Assembly: GCF_000017685.1 (NCBI RefSeq)
Contig: NC_010602.1
Span: 248,001 to 312,000 of the forward strand
DNA length: 64,000 nucleotides
Direction: 5' to 3'
Source of the DNA: Leptospira biflexa serovar Patoc strain 'Patoc 1 (Paris)'
Lineage (GTDB): Bacteria > Spirochaetota > Leptospiria > Leptospirales > Leptospiraceae
Both the position numbers and the translations under genes were made by a program. Under the pieces are notes generated by a model. That model was not told the origin of the DNA. It ran no database searches and saw nothing but the letters and a program-made list of their open reading frames with translations. Position 1 is the first letter of the stretch. Each line of letters starts with the position of its first letter. Of this stretch, positions 45,712-55,491 are shown in pieces.

Positions 45712-47604
45712 TCATTCAAAAAGGATTATCGGTTTTGAATAAATATAACCTTGGACGATATGGCAGGATGTTTTTTTCAGTCGAATGATTTGTTCCTCTC
45801 TTTCGATTCCTTCGGCGATTGTTTTTAATCCAAGGGAGTCTGCTAAATGGCATATGGATTCCAATAGTAAAAAATTTCGATCAGAGATAGCGATATCATC
45901 TAAAAATGATTTATCGATTTTTAACTCATCAAATTGAATTTTTTGCATATAATGTAAGGAAGAATATCCTTTTCCAAAATCATCTAAGGATACGGATATT
46001 CCATTGGATCGAAGAGAAGATACAATCTTTTGAATGGTTTCGATCTCATCAATGAAGACATCCTCTGTGATTTCAAAAATAAGAATGTTTGGATCGACAG
46101 ATTGTTTTTTTAAATATTCAATTACGTATTCATTAAAGTTTGGGTATAAAAAGAATATCGGAGAGATATTGATGGATATTTTAATTTGATGCCCATACGA
46201 TTCCAATAGTTTTGGAATTTGACTGACAACTTTTTGGAAAATATTTTTACCGAATGGAACGATGAGATCCGATTTGGTGATGATTGGTATAAATTCTTCT
46301 GGAGATATATCACCAAACTCGAGTACATTCCATCGGGCCAGAGCTTCCAATCCAACAACTGTTTGTGTTTTGATATCAACCTTTTCTTGGTAAGCAATTC
46401 TGAATTCACTGTTTTCGATCGCCTTCTCCAATTGGTTTTTTAGTTTTTGTTCTCTTTCAATTTTTTTCTCCATTTCTGGTTCAAACCAAACTAAATGACG
46501 AATCGACTCTTCTCTAGCCACATTCATTGCAATTGATAATTTACGTATGACTTCATCCAAATCATTTGCTTCTGTTGGAAAGTGAATTCCAGAAACGCGG
46601 TATTGTAACCTGTGACCCAGTCTATCAGGTGTGAGGGTTTGGTTATTATTCAAATCAAATTTGACAATTGCATCTTCGATTCTTGTTCTGGATGAGTTTT
46701 GAATCCAGAGGATAAATTCATCTCCACCCAAACTGGCTACCATAATATCTGGTCTTTCCAATGTGTATTGTTTGAGGATATTTCCAATGAGAGTTAATAT
46801 TTGATCACCGAAACCAATACCATGTAAGGCATTGATAACCTTAATCCCTTTGATGTTGATCAGTAAAACATAAGCTTCACTTTGACCTAATGAAATCCGA
46901 TTCTGAATGGATCGTTCAAATAAATAACGATTGGGCAATTGTGTTAGAGAGTCAAAATACGCAAGTTTGTCGATCTGTTGGTTTGATTTTAAAATTTTGG
47001 CTCTTGATTCTTTCAGATAAACAATGTTTTTAATTAATTTGGCTCTGAGACGTTGGATCAAAAATCCAGAGAGAATGGAAAATATAAACAAACTGACTGA
47101 TTTAAAAAACCATTCTGTTGGACTTTGGTTTCTCATCCCTAATTCTTCGGGAAAAAATAAAACAGAAAGGTAAACACAAATTCCAAATATAGCTGGAACT
47201 ATTGAAATCAGGATTGCAGAAACTAAACTAGGGATAGGAGGTAAAAATACAAAAAAAGTTATGATGATGAAAGCAAGTGAGATCTCGCCGGTTCCGAGTA
47301 AACCACTTCTCAAAAAAGACAATACAGAAATAAAAATGGCAGTGCCGATCAAAGTGAGCACACGAATGATGAGGGGGACTTTGTTTTTTAAAATATACTC
47401 TAATAAAAATAGAACGGAGATTCCTAAATCAACGGTAAAGAATATAAAATCGATCTCACCTGACTTGGTTAAAAGTGGTGTTAGATGCAAACAAGCAGCC
47501 GCGAAAAAAAGTCCAGAGGCAGCGAACAAAAATCTCCGGAGAAGTGGTCCTGTATCCTTTCGGAATTTTAGCCAATAGACGTAGTTTCGTTTGTCAGTGA
47601 TCAT
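45712..47604 (-). CDS. Membrane GGDEF-EAL protein with degenerate GGDEF half
   Basis: 630 aa: about five or six N-terminal transmembrane helices (24-184), a coiled linker, a GGDEF domain (about 210-375, GGDEF at 293-297) and an EAL domain (about 385-630). In the GGDEF half the metal-binding DxD/IND region reads LLINIKGIKVINAL (about 247-260), with N for the first Asp and A for the last, so cyclase activity is doubtful although the GGDEF motif itself is kept. The EAL half retains E (LEALARW), N, E (FEITED), DDFGKGYSS, K and AEGIE. The likely net effect is cyclic-di-GMP breakdown, with the GGDEF part as a sensor. Confidence 0.88.
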   Translation of the reverse strand: MITDKRNYVYWLKFRKDTGPLLRRFLFAASGLFFAAACLHLTPLLTKSGEIDFIFFTVDLGISVLFLLEYILKNKVPLIIRVLTLIGTAIFISVLSFLRSGLLGTGEISLAFIIITFFVFLPPIPSLVSAILISIVPAIFGICVYLSVLFFPEELGMRNQSPTEWFFKSVSLFIFSILSGFLIQRLRAKLIKNIVYLKESRAKILKSNQQIDKLAYFDSLTQLPNRYLFERSIQNRISLGQSEAYVLLINIKGIKVINALHGIGFGDQILTLIGNILKQYTLERPDIMVASLGGDEFILWIQNSSRTRIEDAIVKFDLNNNQTLTPDRLGHRLQYRVSGIHFPTEANDLDEVIRKLSIAMNVAREESIRHLVWFEPEMEKKIEREQKLKNQLEKAIENSEFRIAYQEKVDIKTQTVVGLEALARWNVLEFGDISPEEFIPIITKSDLIVPFGKNIFQKVVSQIPKLLESYGHQIKISINISPIFFLYPNFNEYVIEYLKKQSVDPNILIFEITEDVFIDEIETIQKIVSSLRSNGISVSLDDFGKGYSSLHYMQKIQFDELKIDKSFLDDIAISDRNFLLLESICHLADSLGLKTIAEGIEREEQIIRLKKTSCHIVQGYIYSKPIILFE

Positions 47605-47692
47605 TTGCCCTTTACTTCCAAAATTTGTCTAATGTCGGCATGTTTAAAAAAGTCTTTTCGAAACAAAACGTCAAGACTAAGTTATCCTCATT

Positions 47693-48202
47693 GTGTCCTC
47701 TCCTAATGAATTATCACCCAAGTCACCGCAAGAATCAGCTGTAGAAACTAGACATATCGTTTTGCCTAACGATGCCAATCACTACGGAACCGCTTTTGGT
47801 GGTGCGATCATGAGTTGGATCGACTTAATAGCTGCCATGTCCGCTCAAAGGCATTCGGGAAGGGAAGCAGTTACGGTGAGTATCGATCGAATCAATTTTA
47901 TCACTCCGATCCAGATTGGTGACCATGTGAATCTAAAGGCAATGGTCAATTATGTGGGAACAACTTCGATGGAGGTTGGCGTACAGGTGAACCGCGAAAA
48001 TCCATATACGGGTGAGATGGTGAGGGCAACGACCGCTTATCTTTCGTTTGTTGCATTAGATGAAAATAAAAAACCAGCTCCAGTTCCACCTTTGAAGTTA
48101 GAGACGGATCTCGAAAAACGAAGGTTTGCCGAGGGAAAAATGCGAATCGAAATGGCAAAAGAATTTTCTGCAAAAATCAAAGCCAATCGGAAGATCCTTT
48201 AA
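47693..48202 (+). CDS. Acyl-CoA thioesterase (hotdog fold, YciA-like)
   Basis: 169 aa. HYGTAFGGAIMSWIDLIAAMSA (about 30-51) is the hotdog-helix region with the catalytic aspartate, and RINFITPIQIGD follows. These proteins hydrolyse acyl-CoA to free acid, often of medium to long chain. Start GTG 47693. Divergent from the GGDEF-EAL gene with 88 bases between; its stop touches the end of the convergent DUF1330-like gene by 4 bases. Confidence 0.87.
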   Translation: MSSPNELSPKSPQESAVETRHIVLPNDANHYGTAFGGAIMSWIDLIAAMSAQRHSGREAVTVSIDRINFITPIQIGDHVNLKAMVNYVGTTSMEVGVQVNRENPYTGEMVRATTAYLSFVALDENKKPAPVPPLKLETDLEKRRFAEGKMRIEMAKEFSAKIKANRKIL

Positions 48203-48522
48203 TCCACGAAACGTTCGTACTCTGCAATTTGTGTTGTACTTTCAACGGAAGGTACAAAGTATTTTTCTCGAACTTTTTTGTATTCGGGATCTGCAAAAAA
48301 GTTCAGTTTAGATTCTTTATTTTTGAAATAGATCAGGAACACTCGGTTGATTGGCTCTTTCGTTTCTGATTTTAACATTTCTTGGATTTTAAAATCATAC
48401 CGAAACCCACCTTCGTATTGCTCTAAAATAGGTTTCATGGCCTTACGATACTCTGTATAAAGGACTTCATCTTTGACTTGTAACCCAACAATTGTTTCGA
48501 ACGATAAAATTTCTTTTTCCAT
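48199..48522 (-). CDS. DUF1330-like small protein
   Basis: 107 aa from ATG 48522 (GAG upstream); the longer frame from 48594 would lie in the end of the methyltransferase gene by 50 bases. VYTEYRKAMKPILEQYEGGFRYDF-type sequence, with the AMKPILEQYGGGF core, fits the DUF1330/ferredoxin-like (dabb-like) fold used in small enzymes and stress proteins. No signal peptide. Function unknown; it ends the MFS-methyltransferase run. Confidence 0.75.
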   Translation of the reverse strand: MEKEILSFETIVGLQVKDEVLYTEYRKAMKPILEQYEGGFRYDFKIQEMLKSETKEPINRVFLIYFKNKESKLNFFADPEYKKVREKYFVPSVESTTQIAEYERFVD

Positions 48523-48544
48523 GTCTTTACTCACATAATATGGT

Positions 48545-49159
48545 TTAAATGTTTTTTTTGAATCTTCCGAAGACAAAATTTTGAACCGTTCCAAACGGTG
48601 TCTGGTGGTCTTCTCTTTGGAATTTAATAGGCAAAAATTCAGGAGAAAATGTTTCTGTTAGGGTCGCTTCTGTGTACTGTTTGATTTCGAGCCCACTACA
48701 TTTTTTGGGACCATCGTTACTAAAAGTTCCGATGATGAGTTCTCCCTCTTGGTTCAAAGCATTCAATAAATTTCTTTTGTACGCGGAAATGGAGTCCTCG
48801 TCTGTTAAAAAATGGAAAACAGCACGGTCATGCCAAATGTCAAATTTGGTTCCGGTTTGGAATTTTGTGATATCAGACACAATCCATTGGACATCTTTTC
48901 CTTTTTCACCTAATCTTTGTTTGCATCTGCTAAGTGCGTTTTCGCTAATGTCTAATACGGATACATTTTGGTAACCAAGAGCAAGTAAATGGTCTACTAG
49001 ATTTGATTCTCCACCACCCACATCAATGATTTGTGCTGATTTAGGTTTGTTTGTTCTCTGAATCAATTCTAAGGAGAGAGTTGGAATGTTTTGGGTCCAA
49101 CTCACTTCATTGGGTTGTTTTTCTGTATAAATTGTTTCCCAGTGTTTTTTATTGTCCAT
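48545..49159 (-). CDS. Class I SAM-dependent methyltransferase
   Basis: 204 aa. IIDVGGGESNLVDHLL (about 44-59) is motif I of the Rossmann-like SAM site; VSVLDISENAL and WIVSDIT follow as motifs II and III region. Length and the opening HWETIYTEK...EVSWTQ are typical of the thiopurine/TehB-like group. Substrate unknown. It overlaps the MFS gene by 11 bases and is followed 22 bases on by the DUF1330-like gene. Confidence 0.88.
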   Translation of the reverse strand: MDNKKHWETIYTEKQPNEVSWTQNIPTLSLELIQRTNKPKSAQIIDVGGGESNLVDHLLALGYQNVSVLDISENALSRCKQRLGEKGKDVQWIVSDITKFQTGTKFDIWHDRAVFHFLTDEDSISAYKRNLLNALNQEGELIIGTFSNDGPKKCSGLEIKQYTEATLTETFSPEFLPIKFQREDHQTPFGTVQNFVFGRFKKNI

Positions 49160-50375
49160 GATTCAAAATCATTTTCCTTTTAGTCTGAATGAAGTACATC
49201 GTGATGATAGAAACAAAAACCAAAAAAGGTATACTCACCAAATTTAGGGACAACCATCCAATTTTATGTTCGAGATATCCTGCGCTATAGGTAGAAAGAA
49301 TGGCTAACGAATACACGATGGTATCGTTGAGTGCTTGGATTGTGTTTTTTTCAGATGGATGGTATTGTTCGACAAGTAAGTTTGTCCCACCGACATACAT
49401 AAAATTCCAACCGATTCCAAGTAGGATGAGTGCGACTGCAAATGGTAAAAACTCAGTTCCCTGTATAGCCGAAACACATTCGAGTCCCATCACAAATACA
49501 CCTAACAAAATTAAGTAGGGTGCTGTCATCTTACGAACAAGGAATCCGGAGAAAAAGGAAGGGATGTACATTCCGAGTACGTGCCATTGTAAAACCATTG
49601 TTGAGGCATGCATTTGATGACCGTGTGACTTCATCGCTACAGGAACTGCTGTCATGAGCATTGCCATCAGACCGAAACTAAAGGCAGTGGCAAGTACCGA
49701 AACCCAAAGACCTAAATTTTTGAAATGAAAAGAAAGTGGCCGGGCGATTTCTCTTGGAGATAAGGAATTTGTGGATTCATCTTCTGTTATAAATCGTTTG
49801 TTAGGTGAAGGTAAAAAGGTTATGAACAAAAATTGTAGCGTGAGACTTGCAATGAGAATTAAATAACATCCCAAGTATAGTGTCGAAGGGAACAGTTCTT
49901 TTCCTTGTAATCCAGCAAGTGGACCAAGAAAGGCCGCAGGTATCCCCGCAAGTAGGATCCAAGACAATGCATTGGCACGGTCATGTGTGGGAACTGATTC
50001 CATGGCCACAAATCGAAGGTACTGGATAAAGGATTGGTGGAGACCAAATAACAAATGTGCGGCGGAAAAAAGGATAAAACTTTTTTCCGACATGGCATAT
50101 GTCGCAAGAATGGCTCCAAAAATTCCTATGATGGTACCAAGGAGTAACCCATACTTACTCCCTTTCCATTTCATAAATTTTGAAGCAGGGACAAGTCCAA
50201 GCAGTGTCCCTAAAATCACAAAAGAAATGGGAAGGGACGCCGATTCAGGAGAAGGGGCGATGGACTGGCCCGCAAGAGCCGAGACAGCCATAATCATCAC
50301 AGTCCCGATTTGGAAGACCGTTTGGGTGATGGAAAAAATTCCAAGGACTTTGACTTTATTTAAGAAATGATTCAT
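49149..50375 (-). CDS. MFS transporter
   Basis: 408 aa with about 11-12 transmembrane segments (starting near residues 10-35). The sequence has the VPTHDRANALSW loop of the MFS fold, and the two halves are separated by a charged loop (about 190-215: FLPSPNKRFITEDESTNSLS). It is likely a proton-driven drug or metabolite exporter. It leads an operon with the methyltransferase and DUF1330-like genes, so it may export a methylated compound (inference). Confidence 0.85.
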   Translation of the reverse strand: MNHFLNKVKVLGIFSITQTVFQIGTVMIMAVSALAGQSIAPSPESASLPISFVILGTLLGLVPASKFMKWKGSKYGLLLGTIIGIFGAILATYAMSEKSFILFSAAHLLFGLHQSFIQYLRFVAMESVPTHDRANALSWILLAGIPAAFLGPLAGLQGKELFPSTLYLGCYLILIASLTLQFLFITFLPSPNKRFITEDESTNSLSPREIARPLSFHFKNLGLWVSVLATAFSFGLMAMLMTAVPVAMKSHGHQMHASTMVLQWHVLGMYIPSFFSGFLVRKMTAPYLILLGVFVMGLECVSAIQGTEFLPFAVALILLGIGWNFMYVGGTNLLVEQYHPSEKNTIQALNDTIVYSLAILSTYSAGYLEHKIGWLSLNLVSIPFLVFVSIITMYFIQTKRKMILNHGQ

Positions 50376-50458
50376 AGTAGGAAATGTTGATTGGACCCGT
50401 TTATGGAAATTTGATTCTCATTTGTTTGGTTAGACAGATCGTATCATATCCACTGCAT

Positions 50459-51031
50459 CTAAATTCCCAGTTTAAGCAAGATTTCTTTGGCTTGCGTGAC
50501 AAAATGAACTTCTTCTTCTTTTTGAAACGGTAAAAATTGATTTTGTGCAAAACGTACGGATAGGTGAGCATACTCTATGCATCCAGCGACTGTGAGTTCT
50601 GGTTTGGCCTTCCTTTCGAAAATTTTGATATCAGAACCATCGGGAACCACAAGGGATCGTGGTGGGATTTTTTTTCCTCCGCGAATCATACAACCTGCTG
50701 CAATTTGAGAACCATCTCCGATTTCAGCATTGTCGAGAACAATAGAACCAATGCCAATCAGTACAGCCCTTCCAATTTTGCAACCGTGGATCATCACGTT
50801 ATGACCAACTAATGTATACTCACCAATGGAAATTGGACTTGTAGAGTCTGTGTGTAGAGTGGAGTTATCTTGGATATTGACAAAATTTCCCAATTTAATT
50901 TGGTTCATATCTGCGCGGACGACAGCACCAGGCCAAATGGAAACGGAAGTTCCATATTCAATCATTCCGAATGCTGTAGCATTTGGATGGATGAATGGTT
51001 TAGTAAAATTAGGAATTTCAGTGTACGACAT
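50459..51031 (-). CDS. Gamma-carbonic anhydrase family protein
   Basis: 190 aa left-handed beta-helix with hexapeptide repeats. The zinc histidines are H60 (STLHTD), H77 and H82 (VGHNVMIHGCKIG), so a metal site is complete; carbonic anhydrase activity is possible but has not been shown for most CaiE/PaaY-like members. The C-terminal 60 residues are helical. It begins 10 bases after the SpoIIE gene in the same run. Confidence 0.88.
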   Translation of the reverse strand: MSYTEIPNFTKPFIHPNATAFGMIEYGTSVSIWPGAVVRADMNQIKLGNFVNIQDNSTLHTDSTSPISIGEYTLVGHNVMIHGCKIGRAVLIGIGSIVLDNAEIGDGSQIAAGCMIRGGKKIPPRSLVVPDGSDIKIFERKAKPELTVAGCIEYAHLSVRFAQNQFLPFQKEEEVHFVTQAKEILLKLGI

Positions 51032-51040
51032 GGATCAAAG

Positions 51041-53002
51041 TCAACTGAGACTTTGAATTTCGCAACCGATAAATGTAATGTCGTCTTGTTTTGCTTGTCC
51101 ATCAGTGAACAAAGAGAGTTCACTTAACACTTTTGCCATTGTATGGTCCAAACTCAGTTTTAAGTTTTCTTTTAAGATTTCATACAAACGATCTTCACCA
51201 AACAGTTCTTTTTCTTCGTTAAATTGTTCGAAGATACCATCTGTGAACAAAAAGATACGATCTCCTTCTTCAATTTGATGTTCAATGAGGCGATATTGAG
51301 TATGATCCATAAGACCAATGATTTTTCCTGTTCTTGGTAATAGTTTGATGTCATGAATTCTTTGGTGGATCTGGTCGGGGTGGCCCGCAGATGCGTAAAA
51401 CAACTGTTTGTTTTTTAAATCAATATCGCAAACAGAACAAGTAAAAATGGTTTGGATGTTACTATATTTATTGATAAAAATTTGGTTCATATGAAAAACC
51501 AAATCATCTGGATGGTCATAAATCATTTTTAATGATTCATACTCTGCTTTGATTGCCATTGTGATCAGTGCAGCTTGGATTCCGTGACCCGTGGCATCAG
51601 CTACGAAAATTCGATAATAGTCTGCCTTGACTTGGGTGAGATCATAAAAGTCACCACCCACTTCCGACATGGATTGATAATAGGAATGAAAATGGATTCT
51701 TGGGTCGCTGGTTTTGATATCAGAGAATAATGTTTTTTGAATTTTTTTCGCAACATTCAGATCTTTTTTGATAAGGTTTAGCGATTCATCTAATGTTTTC
51801 GTGCGCTCTCTTACTTTTTCTTCTAAAGTGACGAGTGCTTCCGCTTGTGTGTTTGCTTTTTCTTCTTTCAGTTCATTGATTTTGTTGGCAAGTGCGAGAG
51901 ATAAAATCCCTGCTTCTAAAGTAGATCCAATTTGGTTACCATAGATAGTGAATACGTTTACAGGTAAGATTCCATTTTGCATCAACGTATACATTAAAAT
52001 TCCAAATAGAAGTGTTATCCAACCAAACAAAAACAAACGAGCTTGCTTATTTCCTGTGCTATAGTTGACAAGGGCAACAACAAGGACAGAGACAACAAAC
52101 AACTGAGCAATAAAATTCCCGATCCGAACAGCGATGTCAATTGGTAAATAAGCATATGGAATCAATATATAAAACAATACGAGGTATTTTAAGGATTGGA
52201 TGAGTCGATTGGACCAAGGATTAAACTCTCGTAAGTTCAATGTTTGTTGGGCAAACGTCCAACCTGTAATTGCCGAACAAGTTACAATGATACTTCCTAT
52301 TCGATTGTGGATTTCTGGATGGTCTAATGTAAAAACTTGGTTTAGAATTCCATTCAGATACATCTGTAATAACAAATTGCAAAAAATGGAGATGGAATAG
52401 GTGATGTAGGCTTTTTCTTTTAAAATGAAATATATGAATAAATTGTAAATCACCATGATAAAGATGGTGCCATAAAAAAAACCAAGGATTGTGTTTTCTA
52501 AATTTTCTTTTAAATAAAAAGTTTCTTTGGAGTAAAATCGGATCAGATAACTAATATTTGATGATGATTTGGTTTCCAAAATCAATGTTTTGGTTTCACC
52601 ACTAGGCCAATTCAACTCAAATGCAATAGACTTAGAAAATGCATCCCAGTGGGAATGGGCAATAAAATCACCACCTTCACTTATGGGTTCAGGATTTCCT
52701 TCTTCATACACACGGATAAAATCCAAATGAGGATTGCCCAAATCTAAAATCAGTTTGTTTACAGATGTTTGGTTTGTTGCTTTTATCTTAAGATAAACAT
52801 GTTCCGTTTGAAATCCTAAACTCAAATTGTTTTTGAAGATAGGTGTCCATCTTAGTTTTTGAAAATTAACATCATCACCCGCATGGATCACATAATCAAT
52901 TTTTTGTGGGACAAAACTTTCATCACTGATCGACTTTTGGATCTCCCAACGGGAACAGGAAAACAAACTTCCCGACAGAATGAAGAGATATAAAATCCGC
53001 AT
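51041..53002 (-). CDS. 7TMR-DISM sensor fused to SpoIIE-type protein phosphatase
   Basis: 653 aa. Signal or lipobox-like LSGSLFSCS near residue 16, then a periplasmic jelly-roll (7TMR-DISMED2-like, about 40-180), seven transmembrane helices (about 185-390), a coiled linker (about 395-430) and a PP2C/SpoIIE phosphatase domain (about 440-650) with the VGGDFYDL and ADATGHG metal motifs. Such proteins sense an external ligand and dephosphorylate an anti-sigma antagonist. No STAS antagonist or anti-sigma gene is next to it. It is inside the recQ-to-gamma-CA run, 47 bases after pheT. Confidence 0.88.
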   Translation of the reverse strand: MRILYLFILSGSLFSCSRWEIQKSISDESFVPQKIDYVIHAGDDVNFQKLRWTPIFKNNLSLGFQTEHVYLKIKATNQTSVNKLILDLGNPHLDFIRVYEEGNPEPISEGGDFIAHSHWDAFSKSIAFELNWPSGETKTLILETKSSSNISYLIRFYSKETFYLKENLENTILGFFYGTIFIMVIYNLFIYFILKEKAYITYSISIFCNLLLQMYLNGILNQVFTLDHPEIHNRIGSIIVTCSAITGWTFAQQTLNLREFNPWSNRLIQSLKYLVLFYILIPYAYLPIDIAVRIGNFIAQLFVVSVLVVALVNYSTGNKQARLFLFGWITLLFGILMYTLMQNGILPVNVFTIYGNQIGSTLEAGILSLALANKINELKEEKANTQAEALVTLEEKVRERTKTLDESLNLIKKDLNVAKKIQKTLFSDIKTSDPRIHFHSYYQSMSEVGGDFYDLTQVKADYYRIFVADATGHGIQAALITMAIKAEYESLKMIYDHPDDLVFHMNQIFINKYSNIQTIFTCSVCDIDLKNKQLFYASAGHPDQIHQRIHDIKLLPRTGKIIGLMDHTQYRLIEHQIEEGDRIFLFTDGIFEQFNEEKELFGEDRLYEILKENLKLSLDHTMAKVLSELSLFTDGQAKQDDITFIGCEIQSLS

Positions 53003-53049
53003 AAACTCGAATGATTTCCCAATAAAAAATGGGTTTTGTCAAAGCAAAT

Positions 53050-55449
53050 TTATCGCAAAGAATATCCGTTTGATTTTGCCGTTTCCACCAAACGATCAGA
53101 AAGTTCTTTGAAACGATCCTGAGTAAAGGTTTTGTCATAAGACATAAGTATAAAACGATAGGTGACTGATTTTTTACCTTCACCAACCGATTCCCCTTGG
53201 AAGATCGTTTGCACAAAAACAGATTCCAGTTCCGGGATTCGTAATGTTTTTACCAAGTTAGCAAAGGATTCTGTTGGATCAGATTCGTTCATAATAAGGG
53301 ATAAGTCAAGTTGGCCTTGTGGGAAATGGGAAGGTGGAACAAAATGAGAATTCCTACCATAGGTTTCCCAAATTTGAACTAAAACTTCCATATCGATTTT
53401 TGATAAGATGGCACGTCGTTTGAGATCATATAGATCTGCAAACCGAGTGTGGAGGATACCTAGTTCCACCACTTCTTTCCCATCGTATAAAAGAACCAAA
53501 CTAGCGTTAGGATGGAAATGTGTTCGTGGTAGTTTTACCCATTCAAATTTTGGTAGGTTTAAAAACAAAAATAGCTCTGAGATAGTTTCCCGAACCGTTA
53601 GAAATTCATCCTCAATCGAAGAAAGGTCTGTTGGTTTGCACTTAGATAAAGAAAGGAGTGAGATCCAACGTTTTTCTTGTGCGAGAGTTGCATCATTTCC
53701 TTCTTTATGATAGGTTCTTCCCAATTCGAAGAGATTTACTTTTTCAAATCGATCTTGGTTTACCTTTGTTTGTTTGATAAGCCCAGGATACAAACTGTTG
53801 CGAAGTAGGGAATGTTCTTCTGGCATTTCGTTTGCGATCTTTAAAGAAGTGACTTCGAACTCTTTTTCTAGTTTTGCATCTGTTGGAGAAGCAAACGAAT
53901 AATTGTAAACTTCATTGAAACCAACTTCTAAAGCCAAAAATTGTTTTACTCTTCGTTCTAACTCACGAAGTGGGTTACGGATAGGTGTCTCCACTGCCAT
54001 GGAAAGTGCTTCGGTTCGGATCGAAGCATACCCAATGGTCCTTCCAATTTCTTCCACTAAATCTTCTGGAATGGTGACATCATAATTTTGACGGTATTTA
54101 GGAACTAAAACGGATAAAGATTCATCCTTGGTTGTAACTTCGAAACCTAATCGCTGTAAGATGTCTGTTACTTCATGTAAACTGATCTTTTTTCCCAATT
54201 TGTGACGTAAAAAACTTAAATTGGTTTCAATTGTCACTGTTTTGGATTCCGTATGGTTAAACCCCTGAGGTTCAAATACCTTTACGTTTGGGTTTCCATT
54301 TTCTTTTAATAATTGGACAGCCCGTTTCATCACCGGCAAACAAGTGTAAGAATCCAAACCTTTTTCGTATCGAACAGCTGATTCTGTTCGAATATTGGTT
54401 TTTCGAATGGTATAACGAACATCTTCTCGTTTGAAAACAGCAGATTCCATCACGATCTCTTTTGTGGATTCAGATACAGCCGAATCTTTTCCTCCCATCA
54501 CACCTGCTAAGGCAACTGGTGTTTCTCCATTTTGGATGAGAAGGATATGATTGGGAAGTGTGGGAGAGGTATCATCGAGAAGCGATATACTTTCCCCTTC
54601 TTTCGATTTGGAAACGGTAAAGGAAGTGGATTGTAATTTGGAGCGATCAAAAAAATGGGTAGGTTGTCCAAGTTCTAACAATAAATAGTTGGATACATCC
54701 ACCACATTATTGATGGATCGGATTCCACATTTTTCAAGACGTGATTTGATTTTGGGAATGGATTCGGTGATATTTACATTTTGAATCGAACAAACGTAAT
54801 AGGCATGTGCATGTTCTGATTTTTCTACCGTTAAACCTTGGTTACCTGATTCCCATTTTGTATCTGCTTGGAGTGGAAAATGGTGGAGTGGGATTTGGAG
54901 TTGGCTTGCAAGCTCTCTGGCAAATCCAAAATGGTTCCAAAGGTCTGGTCTATGTGTGATGGATTTATTGTCGATGGTGAGAATTGTATCTTCCCATAAA
55001 AAGTACTTTCGCACGGAAATGCCAAGGGTTGTGTCTTTCGGCAAAATGAGAACCCCTGAAGATTCTAAAGCCATTCCCAATTCTTTTTCCGAACAATACA
55101 TCCCTTGGGAACGAACCCCACGTAATTCAGAATCTAATATTTCTTTCCCATCTAACTTGGTACCAGGAAGTGCCAAGGGAACGATGTCACCAACCGCTAC
55201 ATTTGTGGCCGCTGTGACGATTTGGTATTCTTTGGAACCATCAGTCGCAATTGTAGTCTGTAATTTTTCCGCATTCGGGTGTTTTTCTAGGGATTTGATT
55301 TTGACTGTGATAACCGATGATAGGTGGGATTTAAATTCTTCCACATCATCAATTTCACAAATTGACGTATTAATTTTTTCCAGAACTTTTTCGAAGGGAA
55401 TCTGGGAGAGCGGGGTAAATTCGTTTAACCAATCAACTGAAAGTTTCAA
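53050..55449 (-). CDS. pheT: Phenylalanyl-tRNA synthetase beta subunit
   Basis: 799 aa. A tRNA-binding (EMAP-like) domain (about 40-150), B3/B4 editing region (about 200-370), B5 domain (about 400-480) and the class II-like catalytic-fold domain, ending with a ferredoxin-like anticodon-binding domain (about 705-799). Works as (alpha-beta)2 with PheS, whose gene is not in this window, so the usual pheST pairing is broken here. Start ATG 55449, 42 bases after the GGDEF-EAL gene. Confidence 0.95.
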   Translation of the reverse strand: MKLSVDWLNEFTPLSQIPFEKVLEKINTSICEIDDVEEFKSHLSSVITVKIKSLEKHPNAEKLQTTIATDGSKEYQIVTAATNVAVGDIVPLALPGTKLDGKEILDSELRGVRSQGMYCSEKELGMALESSGVLILPKDTTLGISVRKYFLWEDTILTIDNKSITHRPDLWNHFGFARELASQLQIPLHHFPLQADTKWESGNQGLTVEKSEHAHAYYVCSIQNVNITESIPKIKSRLEKCGIRSINNVVDVSNYLLLELGQPTHFFDRSKLQSTSFTVSKSKEGESISLLDDTSPTLPNHILLIQNGETPVALAGVMGGKDSAVSESTKEIVMESAVFKREDVRYTIRKTNIRTESAVRYEKGLDSYTCLPVMKRAVQLLKENGNPNVKVFEPQGFNHTESKTVTIETNLSFLRHKLGKKISLHEVTDILQRLGFEVTTKDESLSVLVPKYRQNYDVTIPEDLVEEIGRTIGYASIRTEALSMAVETPIRNPLRELERRVKQFLALEVGFNEVYNYSFASPTDAKLEKEFEVTSLKIANEMPEEHSLLRNSLYPGLIKQTKVNQDRFEKVNLFELGRTYHKEGNDATLAQEKRWISLLSLSKCKPTDLSSIEDEFLTVRETISELFLFLNLPKFEWVKLPRTHFHPNASLVLLYDGKEVVELGILHTRFADLYDLKRRAILSKIDMEVLVQIWETYGRNSHFVPPSHFPQGQLDLSLIMNESDPTESFANLVKTLRIPELESVFVQTIFQGESVGEGKKSVTYRFILMSYDKTFTQDRFKELSDRLVETAKSNGYSLR

Positions 55450-55491
55450 GTGAAATCCTTATTTGTTAAAAACGGCGGGAAAGCAAACGGG

